A stretch of DNA of 64,000 nucleotides from Sipunculus nudus (Eukaryota > Annelida > Sipuncula > Golfingiida > Sipunculidae): positions 36,592,159 to 36,656,158 of the forward strand of contig CM049313.1 in the NCBI GenBank assembly GCA_026874595.1. The letters run 5' to 3'. How positions within the stretch are numbered: the stretch's first letter is position 1; each line of letters begins with the position of its first letter. Below the pieces are notes generated by a model, which was not told the DNA's origin, made no database searches, and saw only the letters and a list, made by a program, of their open reading frames with translations. Below, piece after piece: positions 24,057 to 35,700 of the stretch. Made by a program: the position numbers and the translations under genes.

Positions 24057-25165
24057 ATGTTCCAAGGTAAAATGGTTATTTAGAATGAGCTCTGGGAAAA
24101 ATAGCAATATCTAGAATACGGGTAGTCGACAAGTAACTACGTGTATTCGCCAAAATCAGAGTAGGACGGGTTAAGTGAGGCATGGATTGAGTGGCAAGGG
24201 GAATAAGAGTGAGATGTGTTACATATTAGAATTGATGTGTGCCACGTAAACATGATTGTAGGTGGTGCCACCTGTCATAAAATCAAGTCCGGAGAAACAG
24301 GAATGGATGTCTACAGCGTGAATGTGATTGTAGGTGGCGCCACCTGTCATAAAATCAAGAAAGCTATCTAGGATGTATACGCATGCCGAATTTCAGGTAA
24401 TTTGGTGAAACAACTGCAGAGATATGAGTGATTTTAACCCAAGGCAGACAAACAGATCAATGCTGTGCAAGAATGGCTGCAGGTGGCGCCACCATTTTTG
24501 TGTATGTTATAAAGCTATCCAAGGGCTACATTTGTGTAAAAAATTTTTCCTGGTTGGTTGAACGGTTTCCGAGATATGAGCTTGGATGTATGCAGCGTGA
24601 ACGTGAATGTAGGTGGCGCCACCTGTCATAAAATCAAGAAAGCTATCTAGGATGTATACGCATGCCGAATTTCAGGTGAATTTGTCAAACCACTGCAGAG
24701 ATATGAGTGATATTAACCCAAGGTAGATGAACAGATGGACACTGTGCAAAAATGTCTGCAGGTGGCGCCACCAATTTTTTGTGTATGTTATAAAGCTATC
24801 CAAGGGCTACATTTGTACAAAAAAATTTTCCTGATTGGTCAAACGGTTCCCGAGATATGTGGGTTTATGTGTGGAAACAGACGCCCAAATGGATGCTGGG
24901 CAGAGAGGAAATGTCAGAGGTCAAGGGGAATTGGTTAGGCACCAGTTCACATGTGACCCGATAATTGGTGTAAGTTTTGGAAAAATTCGTCCAGTAGTGT
25001 CAGAGGAGTTTTCCGGAAATGAAAGCAGCGGCGGAGGCGGAACCCGGTCAAATACATAGTATCCGCGAAACTTCGTTTTGGCGGATACAATAATTATTAA
25101 TATAAACCTAATTATTTTACATGGATTGTACAAATAGTTATTATAACTAATCGAGGCAAAACCCA
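24057..25165 (+). mobile_element. Dyad-bearing element, copy 2 (1,109 bp)
   Basis: A direct head-to-tail copy of 22734-24056 with about 95% visible identity. One module pair of about 214 bp is missing: the sequence jumps from ATCAAG to TCCGGAGAAACAGG, both present in copy 1. Dyads lie at 24333, 24482, 24612 and 24761, spaced 149, 130 and 149 bp. The right-end hairpin is at 25059-25088. Confidence 0.82.
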
Positions 25166-26160
25166 TGGCTCGGTTGATGGCGTTCGGTAGTCTGCAGGGG
25201 TGGAGAAACCGGAGTACCCGGAGAAAACTACCGGCCTTGGACGGGTAACTACAACCCACTCTCATAGCAACGCGGGACGGACGGAAGCCGGACGGACAGA
25301 AAGACAGACGGACAGACGGACAGCTTGGGTGACGAGAATTGCCCATCAGCCTATGAGCTGAGGGCTAAAAACGGCTGTACATGTACATTTATCATAAAAA
25401 TTTATATTTTTCATGAAATTTTCTATGTTTAGCAATACAATAAAAAACAATAGAAAGTACGTCAACCGGGACGAAACGCAAACTCGATCTGTAACTGGTC
25501 ATTATCTGCCCACACATAAAAAATCAGGGCGGTATCTGCATGCATTGCGGAAAAAAAGTCCGTACATATGCATTTGTTATGAAAATTTCTATTTTTCATG
25601 AAACTTTCTGTGTTCAGGAGCCGTAAAACGGTCAAAAGTAGGTCAACCGGGACGAAACATGAACTTGATCTTTACTGGTCAATATATGCCCACACACCAA
25701 CAATTAGGCCAATATCTGCAGGCATTGCGAAAAAAAAGTCCGTACATGTGTATTTGTCTTGAAAATTTCTTTTTTTTTTATGAAATTTTCTGAGTTTAGG
25801 AGCAGTAAAACGGTCTAAAGTAGATCAACCGGGACGAAACGCGAACTCAATCTGTAACTGGTCAATATCTGCCCACACACCAATAATCAGGCCAATATCT
25901 GCAGGCATTGCGAATAAAAGTGTGCACATGTGTAATTGTCATGAAAATTTCTATTTTTCATGAAATTTTCTAAGTTTAGGAGCCGTTTAACGGTCAAAAG
26001 TAGGTCAACCGGGACGAAACGCGAACTCCATCTGTAACTGGTCATTATCTGCCCACACACCAAAAATCAGGGCGGTATCTGCATACATTCCGAAAAAAAG
26101 TCCGTAAGGACGGAAATGGGTAAAACTATATGCCCCGGCCACTTTGTGGCGGGGGCATAA
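25166..26160 (+). repeat. 181-bp tandem array ending in a hairpin
   Basis: After a linker with ACCGGAGTACCCGGAGAAAA and an ACGGACAGACGG microsatellite, a unit containing CAACCGGGACGAAAC repeats at about 25463, 25642, 25824 and 26004, a period of 180-182 bp. The array stops at a hairpin (26129-26159): TATGCCCC and GGCCAC pair with GTGGC and GGGGCATA. This looks like the end of a transposon whose body is a small tandem array. Confidence 0.85.
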
Positions 26161-26493
26161 AAATGTTAAAAGACAAACAATTCTTGATTTGGAGGAGGTC
26201 TAAGTAAACTGACCAGGACCAATGTAAAATGTGGTGTAAAATGGTATTTATAGTCTTTATTTATAAATGAAGAACAGGTGGGTGATCACTGGAAGAGATG
26301 TATGATGAACATATTATTCCTTTAATGAATTTTATGAGACAGGAAGACGGTTTTCTATTTATACTTGTACAGATAAGGGAAAGGGGGTGAATGAGGTATA
26401 CTTATGATAGTATTAAAATTGTATGATATTTTTTTAGTTAAACCAGTATGTATTAACAGATTTGTTAATTTTGTTATAACTGGCCTGACTATT

Positions 26494-27967
26494 TCAAGAA
26501 GAGACATCAGATACATCAATCCTAGTGTGCACTTTGGTTCCCAGCTGGTTGGAGTTGTTAAACAGGTCTTTTCTAAATGACAGGTAAGTCATGCGGACTG
26601 TGGTTCCCACTTTTATTGGAGACTCGCTGTTATCACGCCACATTGCAATATCAATTGTCCCACTTGTGTATGATATCTTGACATTTCTGACAACTGCTGT
26701 TCTTCCTGAAACTTGAACGCTTCTGAGAATGTCGTCCTGGGTAAAGAAAGAAGAAGATAAGTGAACGAAAAGGTTACAATATGTCATGATTGAATGAATG
26801 TACTGTGCTTTTCTTTACTGTGGAATTTAGTGTCAACTATCGCTTTTTGCACAAGATTTAATGAATCAATGAGTATCCCGGTGAAATTGTGGATTAACAA
26901 GGGCTAGTCCACTGGTGCTGGTTAACTGAAAATAAGGTTATGTCTTTCTATGAGAACAAAACAGTTCTTGAAGTTATCAGAAAGATATTTTGGATCATGT
27001 ATGCAAGGTGAAAAAAAAACTGTTTTAGCAAACTTGCTGTGATGTGGATATGTTATTTTGAAAGTAACAGAATTCAATTAAAATTGATTCAGATTTTTTG
27101 AATTACAGAAAGTAGTTGAACAGAGGTGGCATCTGTAGCAGATAATAATCACAAGTGACACGATGAACAAAATTATATTATAGCAGCTCCTGTAGTTTTT
27201 GGGATATCTGCAAGGTAACAGATATAATAATGATTATGCAAAGACTTAAAAACAAAAATTTTGTGATTTGTAAAATTTGAATTTGTAAAGAGAAGGCTTT
27301 TTAAAAAATATTGTAAGTGATATTCATTTAATTTACATTTCCATCATGCTGCTCAGCATCATATAAAAGGCAAGGTTTTTTTTTTTTTTTTGGGTCAGGA
27401 ATAAGCAAATATAATTCCTCAGGTCACATGAAAAAGGGAACCACAAATATTACCAATGTGTCACATGATGAATATAAAATAACATAAAACAATTTTTGGT
27501 AAAATATGAAATAAAGTAATTTAGCATAGTGCAGACAAGACAACAATGGCTTACAAATGCCACGGTGCCTTCAACTGTGACTAGGTCTGCCAAATTTCTT
27601 GTTTGAAGTACTTCCTGAATTGGGGACCTTGGTGGTGTTGCCGGGTTGACGAGACTCCTTGCTGCATTCAGCATGGCCTCTGGGACATGCACGTCTGATG
27701 TTTAAGATATGACTGAATTCTTGTTTAGAAAAATGATTTTCTGTTGTTCCACAGAAAAATTTCTGAAGATGTAGGACTTGCCTTCAATCAAAAATGTGTG
27801 ATGTCTTCGGTGGTACATGTGCACTTTGCACATGCAGTGCAGTCTGCTACTGCCATCTCGAGTTTATTAGTAATGCGATGTCGTTCTTTCGTCACAACTT
27901 TAACTATCAACGGTTTGCAATAAGGCCGAAATGTATTTGAAGCTAGAGTAGCTTGAAGTGTCAGCAC
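26494..27967 (-). CDS. OB-fold-like protein, three exons visible, 5' end not found
   Basis: Minus-strand exons 27967-27817, 27694-27555 and 26736-26494 (TGA stop at the end). Introns obey GT-AG: CAT/GTACCA, TTT/GTAAGC, and acceptors TTTTTCCAG, CATCAG and CTTTACCCAG. Phases join without a shift, giving 177 residues. A Cys cluster (CTACAKCTY, about 45-53) precedes a proline-rich linker. Then comes a beta-rich segment: LVTVEGTVAF (90s), VVRNVKISYTSGTIDIAMW (about 111-129), KVGTTVRMTYLSFRKD. The pattern V.GTV ... G.I...W ... V..G..V resembles a single-stranded nucleic acid-binding OB fold of the RPA type. Upstream exons are expected because exon one opens at an acceptor. It could be a host gene or a transposon accessory protein. 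The family is inferred by pattern only. Confidence 0.5.
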
Positions 27968-29590
27968 CTGGAAAAATGCTGAAGAAAAATAATTACTGCT
28001 AATTTAAATTGCGTATATAGGTTTCAAACAAATAGATGTTTGTGTTTAAAAATGTTTCCATTAAAGTTATTTATCTACTTTGGGCAAAGCTGAATGGTTT
28101 TCTATATAGATTATTAGATTTATTATTTAAAAGTAAGTTTCAGTTAGGGAATTAAGGATGGGCTAATAAATCTTAATTGAATGGTTCATCCTAAATCATA
28201 CTTTGGAAAGCACTTTTCAAATGGATTAAAATGAATATATAAGAAAACAGTATTTTTCACATAATATAATCAACACCATTGATAAAGGTGAAGATCAGTG
28301 TTAACATGGTGAAACAAATACATTTGAAAACTGCACATTGGTTTAATTATCGTGATAAATATTTCTTTGCCAGGTGTACTTAACTTGCAGGATATTTTTT
28401 AGAATTTTTACATGACATCATGCAATCAGCAAGTGTATATTTGAACTGTTTTTGCATGTGACCAGTCATCTTGATCGCCAGAAGAGGGGCTAAAATGTTG
28501 TATAATGTAGATCGATTTCTCAGATTTAATAAAAAAAATTATTTCTTTAATATTGTGAAACCTTCCCCTTATGTAAATTAGGTGACTGCCTCAGGTTTCC
28601 CTTCAACATGCATTTTCCTAAGGAACTTTCTAGTGGAAAAAATACTAAAAAAAGTGTTCACATTTGTTGAATCGGCTAGTAATAGTGGTAGACTACAGTA
28701 CGGATTAGTATAAGCCGATATGAGCACAGTCGGTATCATATTGCATTAACAGTTCCGTTACAAACGTGTTCAACTCCTGGTCTTGAGACTGAGACAGCGT
28801 CTAAGTTCTATTCTTGATTGGTTATTGTCATTATTATTAAATTATATCGTCACTGCACGGACGTCCGCTGTGGAAAATGGGACCTTAAATTTATATAAAA
28901 AAAGAGAAAAAAGGCGCACTTATTTATTTTTCAATTTTCTAGAATGGAGACCGGATTGTGAACATGCTCCGAAGTATTTAATTATTACAACAGGCAAAAA
29001 AGAAAAAGTAAAAAGTCTGAGGTACATACCTTTGTCACGGCTACTTGGCCTTGGAAGTCAGTTTCAACTTTTACGGATGAATGTATGTCGAATGGAAAAC
29101 TTTCAAGCCTCGATCTCGAGTTTCAAGAGATGGGGCGCCACCATCTTTGTAGTCTGGTTCCCTCCAACAACTACGTCGGCAGTTTTTAAAAAGGGGCAAG
29201 TTGCCCTATTTTTGGCCGGTTCCCGGCCTCTGTGGATACAGGGGGGGGGGGGGGGTGGCCAAATTGATCGAAAATTTGGGTAAATACAGTGAAAAAAAAT
29301 TTTGAAGGGAATTTTGGGGTTTTTTTTATCAATTTTTATCTACCTTTTTCCCTATATTTTTACATCTAGGAGTCTGGAGATAAATTGTGTTATTTTAAGA
29401 ATTTCATCATTATCCGCGAAATCTTTCGTTGACGAAGGAAATGTCGATTTTCATGAACATCCACTTTCTTATTATGCACGTATAGGTTGTTCTGTTATAC
29501 GCTACGCTCCCGAGGCAGCGGAAATCTTGCGCTTCTAAAGATCAGAAGCAACTGATTTTCACGCTGCCAGCTTTGACCGTTTATGATATA
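27968..29590. other. Gene-free stretch
   Basis: AT-rich to 28780. A 166-codon plus-strand frame at 28783-29283 has no recognisable domain and runs into a 15-base G homopolymer (29241-29255). A decayed dyad half, GGCGCCACC, is at 29135. Upstream exons of the OB-fold gene may lie here but I could not find them. Confidence 0.35.
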
Positions 29591-30148
29591 TTTAGACACC
29601 AGATGGCGGTTCGTTGTCCACTGAAATAAACGTGCGTATGATGTGACAAGCAGCCAATCAGATGCCAATAAACAAACACTCGACAGGCATCCTGGCTCCG
29701 CCCATTGCTGCGCTTCAAGCGCCGCTTGATGTGTTTCCGGTCGAATTTAAATTGCTCCCTCTGCATTCTCGCATCATCGACCGATTCGATTATGACATTA
29801 TGACTGTGTTAGCATAGCCATGTATCTGTTGTCTGCAGAACTGAAACCAGCCAGCGAGGTGTGCACGCAGCCTTTGCTGTTACGTTTCGTTTAAATTACA
29901 TCTCACCGGCCGAACATCCTATGTGCCCAAGGCCCTAAGCAAACCACGTCGGGGGCAATTCTCTCTCAGCCTGTGGCCTGTTCAGACGGTTACGCTGGGG
30001 GAAGAGCTGTCACTCAAAAAGAAATGAATATGATTGGCTCCGTGTAATCCTCGTTTGGCTTTGTCTTCCAGCACTAGGTCTCATCTGATTGGACAAAAAT
30101 ACAGTGCTCCCCTCTGGTGTTGCAATTCAGGATACGAGGTCATAACAA
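29591..30148. promoter_or_regulatory. Possible promoter-like segment
   Basis: This segment is richer in CpG than its surroundings. It has CCAAT boxes in AGCCAATCAG (29652) and GATTGGCTCC (30033), another ATTGG near 30090, and a GC-box-like CTCCGCCCATT (29695). It would sit upstream of the minus-strand OB-fold gene. No transcript start or first exon is identified, so this is a weak call. Confidence 0.25.
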
Positions 30149-30194
30149 ACAGCGCCTTACGATATAGGTAGTAGTCCTATAGGTAAAGCGCTGT
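30149..30194. repeat. Imperfect hairpin
   Basis: ACAGCGCCTTACGATATAGG is answered by CCTATAGGTAAAGCGCTGT, about 17 pairs around a short loop. Function unknown. 30195-30950 beyond it is AT-rich and empty. Confidence 0.6.
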
Positions 30195-30954
30195 GTAAAG
30201 AGCGTAGTTATACGCGTGTATACCTTAGAGTACTACAGATGTATGTTTCAACTGTTCTATCTTAAAATGGTAAAAATAATGTAAAAACAAAAATGATTAA
30301 CATATTTTATGCATAATATACAGAGTATATGTATTTACATGATATCAGAATCTGGGTTAACGGCATATTTCTTTTATTTACTGGCAATAAGACATTTTTT
30401 TATTTTTCACCAAAAAAATGTACATGTTAAAATGTACATGTAGTTTAAGATAAAAATTGTATCTAACCGTGTAGTTATTATAGCAATGTGAAATCTTTGG
30501 GAATCAATATGAACGTGGAAGTGATGTTCTTCAGTTCAATTTAAAGAATTGCTCACTCAGAGATAATTACATTTTAATGATGAAATTAACTGAAATAGGT
30601 TACACTAGTGCGTCGCAGAGCTGTGCTTTAATGATGTGAGATAGTTATTAGGACAGAGTAATCCGTCGATCCATATATGTACGCTGACAATTTGATATGT
30701 ATAAATGAGGAAAATTATTACAATATTTCATTTTTTATGAATTAACATTTACAAATTGGGGCCTAAAGACGAGGAAGATTCTGGTTACCAGGATGCTTAA
30801 ATTGATCTTGTTTATGCATATGATTTATTTAAAAAGAAGTGACAGATGATTCAGTTTATATTGGCTAATTGTAAATAAGTTTATCAATAAATTTTTCACA
30901 TTTTATTGCATTATATAAACTGAGTAATATTTTTTGTGAAGGAAGATGGAAAAC

Positions 30955-31085
30955 ATTAATTAACATGAAACTGGAAAACACTGTTTGGAACAGTGGTGAA
31001 CAATATTTTATGATAAGACGATTGATTTTCGATTGTTGAACTTTAAGCATCAGAAAAATTGGAAAAACCCAGATAAATACTACTA
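30955..31085 (-). pseudogene. Second copy of the Helentron endonuclease 3' end
   Basis: Matches 31640-31760 in the same orientation: GAAACTGGAAAACACTGTTT against GAAACTGGAAAACATTCTTT, and GATTGTTGAACTTTAAGCAT against GATTGTTGAAGTTGTAGCAT. Only the last 40 or so codons are represented and they are more decayed. The two copies bracket a Helitron fragment. Confidence 0.65.
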
Positions 31086-31419
31086 TCTTAAATGCTATAG
31101 AAGATCAAAGGTGTAAGAGACACAGTTGGAGCCTATCTGACATACAGGGTGCTCAAATGATGTTTTTTTCCCTGTATGTTACAAATTATGTCAGAGTAAT
31201 TTAATTTCATATTTCCAAGGACACTTATCTAGGATCTTCCTGAATATTGTTTAAACTGTCTATAACAATATAAAATGTCATATAGCGTTTAGTATGTGAT
31301 ACATTAAATGGCTATATATTTTTCTTTTTAAATATCACGCACTCCCAAAGACTATTCCTGTTTGAAAGCCGAGCCAATGTTTTCCAGTCCGACAGTTCGG
31401 GTAAGCATAATTCCTTTAT

Positions 31420-31595
31420 AGCTCCCCCTTTTGAGAAGGGATCACCAATTTGGGATATATTGCAAATAAAAGTGGGCGGAATGTCTCCGAACAAACCCGG
31501 AGCATATATGACGAAAATGACAGCAATGCGTACGGTGGTATCAGAAGAGGTACGGAAACTGACACAAATCGCGTTATGATATTTATATAAAAATT
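31420..31595 (-). mobile_element. Helitron 5'-end fragment
   Basis: On the minus strand the segment runs TTTATATAAAT, GCGATTTGTGTCAGTTTCCG, ACCGTACGCATTGCTGTCAT, CTCCGGGTTTGTTCGGAGA, TTGGTGATCCCTTCTCAAAA. It follows the same order as 12637-12985 of the complete Helitron (CTCTGGGTTTGTCCGAAGAGA, TTGGTGATCCCTTCTCAAAA). A clear 3' end with hairpin and CTRR was not found, so this copy looks truncated. Confidence 0.65.
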
Positions 31596-31633
31596 CACCG
31601 AGTCAAATTCATTGTGAACAAAGAAAAAAATTA

Positions 31634-32193
31634 TCAATCAAGATGAAACTGGAAAACATTCTTTGGAACAAGGGTGAACACAGCTTTATGATCAGACCAT
31701 GTAGCCTCGATTGTTGAAGTTGTAGCATCAGGGAAATTTGAAAACACCAGATCAATAAGAGTTCCATAATCAGTTGTCTTTTCTGTTACAAGTTGTTGAG
31801 AATGTAGAAAATGTGAAAGCTCATTCAAGGCTGATATATTGTTTTGTTTAGTAACATCAATATTGAAATATCCTATTACTAGAAAGCTAATCCATAGTGT
31901 GGTCTTTTTGATGGACATGTTGAACCTGTTGTTTGATGATCATTTCGCATCAGGTGGAAATTAGGGATACAGTATCCATCATCACTATCAAAGGAACACA
32001 AACGAGTTTCAGCCAAAGCAATGATATGGGTATTCAGGAAATGACAATCAGATATCACATCTCTGAAATGCAAATGAAGAGATCTTGTGTTATGGTATAT
32101 TATTTTGAGTGTATCAGTTGGTACAGATGTTGGTGGTATGAAATTAAGAGAAAGTTTTGCATAATTACGTAGTCTGGCCATTTCAAATGTCAC
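31634..32193 (-). pseudogene. Helentron AP-type endonuclease domain
   Basis: Endonuclease/exonuclease/phosphatase fold. The N-terminal part has IIYHNTRSL and IIALAETRL, whose Glu is the usual metal ligand. The C-terminal part has GYFNID, LIDLVFSN and SDHKAVF. In the family the second motif is GDFN, so the Asp-to-Tyr change here would be inactivating. A frameshift in 31879-31918 separates the two parts. The N-terminal frame is the same as that of the helicase C-terminal part, with only a single TAA (32224-32226) between them, so the ancestor was one fused protein. Confidence 0.8.
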
Positions 32194-32223
32194 CTGTGGA
32201 TCAGTTGATATTTTGTTTTCATC

Positions 32224-32690
32224 TTAATTTAATACATACGAGCCATCAATTTTCCTTGCCCTACTGAAAGCAACATAATGTGCATGTCTCAGTTTCCTAG
32301 TATTTGTCATATCAACAACCACCTGATCAAGTGAACTGCCTTGTGCCTTCCATATTGTTATTGCAGCACCAATTTTCAATGGAAACTGAGAACAAGTTAC
32401 CAGTATATGTCTCCTGCCTGTATGGAATGTCCGCTTGGTGACAAAAAGTGGTGTCCATTCTTTGGATATTCCTGGAGTGTAAAAGGTGACATAATTTCTC
32501 CTGGTGTCTGAACCAACGTTTGAATCTTCAAACTGAACCCAAAGAATACTTGGTACATTATTGCTATGCATATATTGTATGTGCTTCAATATACAAGAAC
32601 AACCATTAGTAATTCCATCTTGAACTGCTATATTGCAGGTGATATCATATGGTAAAACAACAGCAATCTGAAGTGTTTTCAGCAAACCTG
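32224..32690 (-). pseudogene. Helentron Pif1-type helicase, C-terminal part
   Basis: Carries the last helicase motifs: the segment IGAAITIWKAQGSSLDQVVVD corresponds to motif V, and YVAFSRARK to motif VI with its arginine finger. Its upstream end is the junction with the inserted array. Across that junction it continues the protein left at 37268. Confidence 0.85.
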
Positions 32691-32696
32691 CATTTT

Positions 32697-32728
32697 TAGC
32701 TCAGCTGACTTTCAGTCATGCTGAGCTA
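32697..32728. repeat. Terminal hairpin of the 337-bp array element
   Basis: TAGCTCAG and TGAC pair with GTCA and CTGAGCTA. An equivalent hairpin closes the opposite array at 52498-52528, and internal copies occur near 50270-50290, 50510-50520 and 51218-51244. Each copy adjoins a CCGTC/GACGG microsatellite and GATCACTCTTTGTCCG. Confidence 0.85.
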
Positions 32729-35700
32729 TAGCGATCACTCTTTGTCCGTCGTCCGTCTGTCTGTCTGTCCGTCTGTCCGTCTGTCCGTTAACCTGGCACA
32801 AATCGTAACCGCTGGACTTAGAATCTTGTAACTTTACATTCTGAGAGGTCAATGAAAAATCTCCTTGGAAACCAGAAATTAGGTCTCTGTTACCCATATC
32901 CTTCGAGCTATTGGGCCCTAAAGTACCCCCCAGAATAGTCAAAATTTTCATACAAAAACTTTAATATCTCATTAACTACATCACTGATGGTCATGATTTT
33001 TGGCATACATATTTATCATGAGATGTTTCATCAGTTCCTGCAGATTGGTGGCGCTACCTGTATTTTTAGATTTTTTACGAATTTTTTTCTCTATTTCTGA
33101 GACCTTTAAAAATGTGAACAACTGTTAACAGGGCACAAATCGTAAAGACTGGACCTAGAATCTTCATTCTTGACACAGTGAGAGACCTATGAAAAGTCTC
33201 CATGGAAACCAGAAATTAGGTCTCTGTTACCCAAATCCTTTGAGCTATGGGGCCCCAAAGTACCCCCTAGAATAGTACAAAATTTCATACAAAAACTTCA
33301 ATATCTCATTAACTACATCACTGATGGTCATGATTTTTGGCACACATATTGATCATGAGATGTTTCATCAGTTTCTGCAGACTGGTGGCGCCACCTGTAT
33401 TTTTCGATTCTTTTCCAATTGTTTTCTCTGTTTTTTGAGGTCTTTAAAAATGTGGACATCTGTTAACAGGGCACAAATCGTTAAGACTGGATCTAGAAGC
33501 TTTATTCTTTACATTCTGAGAGACCTATGAAAAGTCTCCATGGAAACCAAAAATTAGGTCTCTGTTACCCATATCCTTCGAGCTATGAGGCCGCAAAGTA
33601 CCCCCCAGGATAGTGAAAAATTTCATACAAAAACTTCAATATCTCATTAACTACATCACTGATGGTCATGATTTTTGGCATACCTATTAATCATGAGATG
33701 TTTCATCAGTTCCTGCAGACTGGTGGCGCCACCTGAATTTTCGATTTTTTACGAATTTTTTTCTCTATTTTTGAGACCTTTAAAAATGTGGACATCTGTT
33801 AACAGGGCACAAATCGTAAAGACCGTACCTAGAATCTTCATTCCTGACATTCTGAGAGACCTATGAAAAGTCTCCATGGAAACTAGAAATTAGGTCTCTA
33901 TTACCCATATCCTTCAAGCTATGGGGCCCCAAAGTACTCCCAAGAATAGTGAAAAATTTCATACAAAAACTTCAATATCTCATTAACTACATCACTGATG
34001 GTCATGATTTTTGGCATACATATTAATCATGCGTTGTTTCATCAGTTTCTGCAAACTGGTGGCGCAACCTATATTTTTCGATTTTTTACGAATTTTTTTC
34101 TCTATTTTTGAGACCTTTAAAAATGTGGACATCTGTTAACAGGGCACAAATCGTTAAGACTGGATCTAGAAGCTTTATTCTTGATATTCTGAGAGACCTA
34201 TGAAAAGTCTCCATGGAAACCAAAAATTAGGTCTCTGTTACCCATATCCTTTGAGCTATGAGGCCCCAAAGTACCCCCCAGAATAGTGAAAAATTTCATA
34301 CAAAAACTTCAATATCTCATTAACTACATCACTGATGGTCATGATTTTTGGCTTACCTATTAATCATGGGATGTTTCATCAGTTCCTGCAGACTGGTGGC
34401 GCCACCTGTATTTTTCGATTTTTTACGAATTTTTTTCTCTATTTTTGAGACCTTTAAAAATGTGGACATCTGTTAACAGGGCACAAATCGTAAAGACCGG
34501 ACCTAGAATCTTCATTCCTGACATTCTGAGAGACCTGTGAAAAGTCTCCATGGAAACTAGAAATTAGGTCTCTATTACCCATATCCTTCAAGCTATGGGG
34601 CCCCAAAGTACTCCCAAGAATAGTGAAAAATTTCATACAAAAACTTCAATATCTCATTAACTACATCACTGATGGTCATGATTTTTGGCATACATATTAA
34701 TCATGCGTTGTTTCATCAGTTTCTGCAGACTGGTGGCGCAACCTATATTTTTCGATTTTTTACGAATTTTTTTCTCTATTTTTGAGACCTTTTAAAATGT
34801 GGACATCTGTTAACAGGGCACAAATCGTTAAGACTGGATCTAGAAGCTTTATTCTTTAGATTCTGAGAGACCTATGAAAAGTCTCCAAGGAAACCAAAAA
34901 TTAAGTCTCTGTTACCCATATCCTTTGAGCTATGAGGCCCCAAAGTACCCCCCAGAATAGTGAAAAATTTCATACAAAAACTTCAATATCTCATTAACTA
35001 CATCACTGATGGTCATGATTTTTGGCATACATATTAATCATGAAATGTTTCATCAGTTTCTGCAGACTGCGGACGCCATCTGTATTTTTTCGATTTTTTA
35101 CGATTTTTTTCTCTATTTTTGAGACCTTTAAAAATGTGGACATCTGTTAACAGGGCACAAATCGTAAAGACTGGACCTAGAATCTTCATTCCTGACATTC
35201 TGAGAGACCTATGAAAAGTCTCCATGGAAACTAGAAATTAGGTCTCTATTACCCATATCCTTCAAGCTATGGGGCCCCAAAGTACTCCCAAGAATAGTGA
35301 AAAATTTCATACAAAAACTTCAATATCTTATTAACTACATCACTGATGGTCATGATTTTTGGCATACATATTAATCATGCGTTGTTTCATCAGTTTCTGC
35401 AGACTGGTGGCGCAACCTATATTTTTCGATTTTTTACGAATTTTTTTCTCTGTTTTTGAGACCTTTAAAAATGTGGACATCTGTTAACAGGGCACAAATC
35501 GTTAAAACTGAATCTAGAAGCTTTATTCTTGATATTCTGAGAGACCTATGAAAAGTCTCCATGGAAACCAAAAATTAGGTCTCTGTTACCCATATCTTTT
35601 GAGCTATGAGGCCCCAAAGTACCCCCCAGAATAGTGAAAAATTTCATACAAAAACTTCAATATCTCATTAACTTCATCACTGATGGTCATGATTTTTGGC

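Noticed and set aside
23318-25346. Several 60-141 codon frames in the dyad-bearing elements that recur between copies.
   Set aside because: They repeat only because the DNA modules repeat; both strands are open in places and no family is recognised.
28783-29283. 166-codon plus-strand frame.
   Set aside because: No recognisable domain, ends in a poly-G-encoded stretch, low-complexity composition and no splice context.
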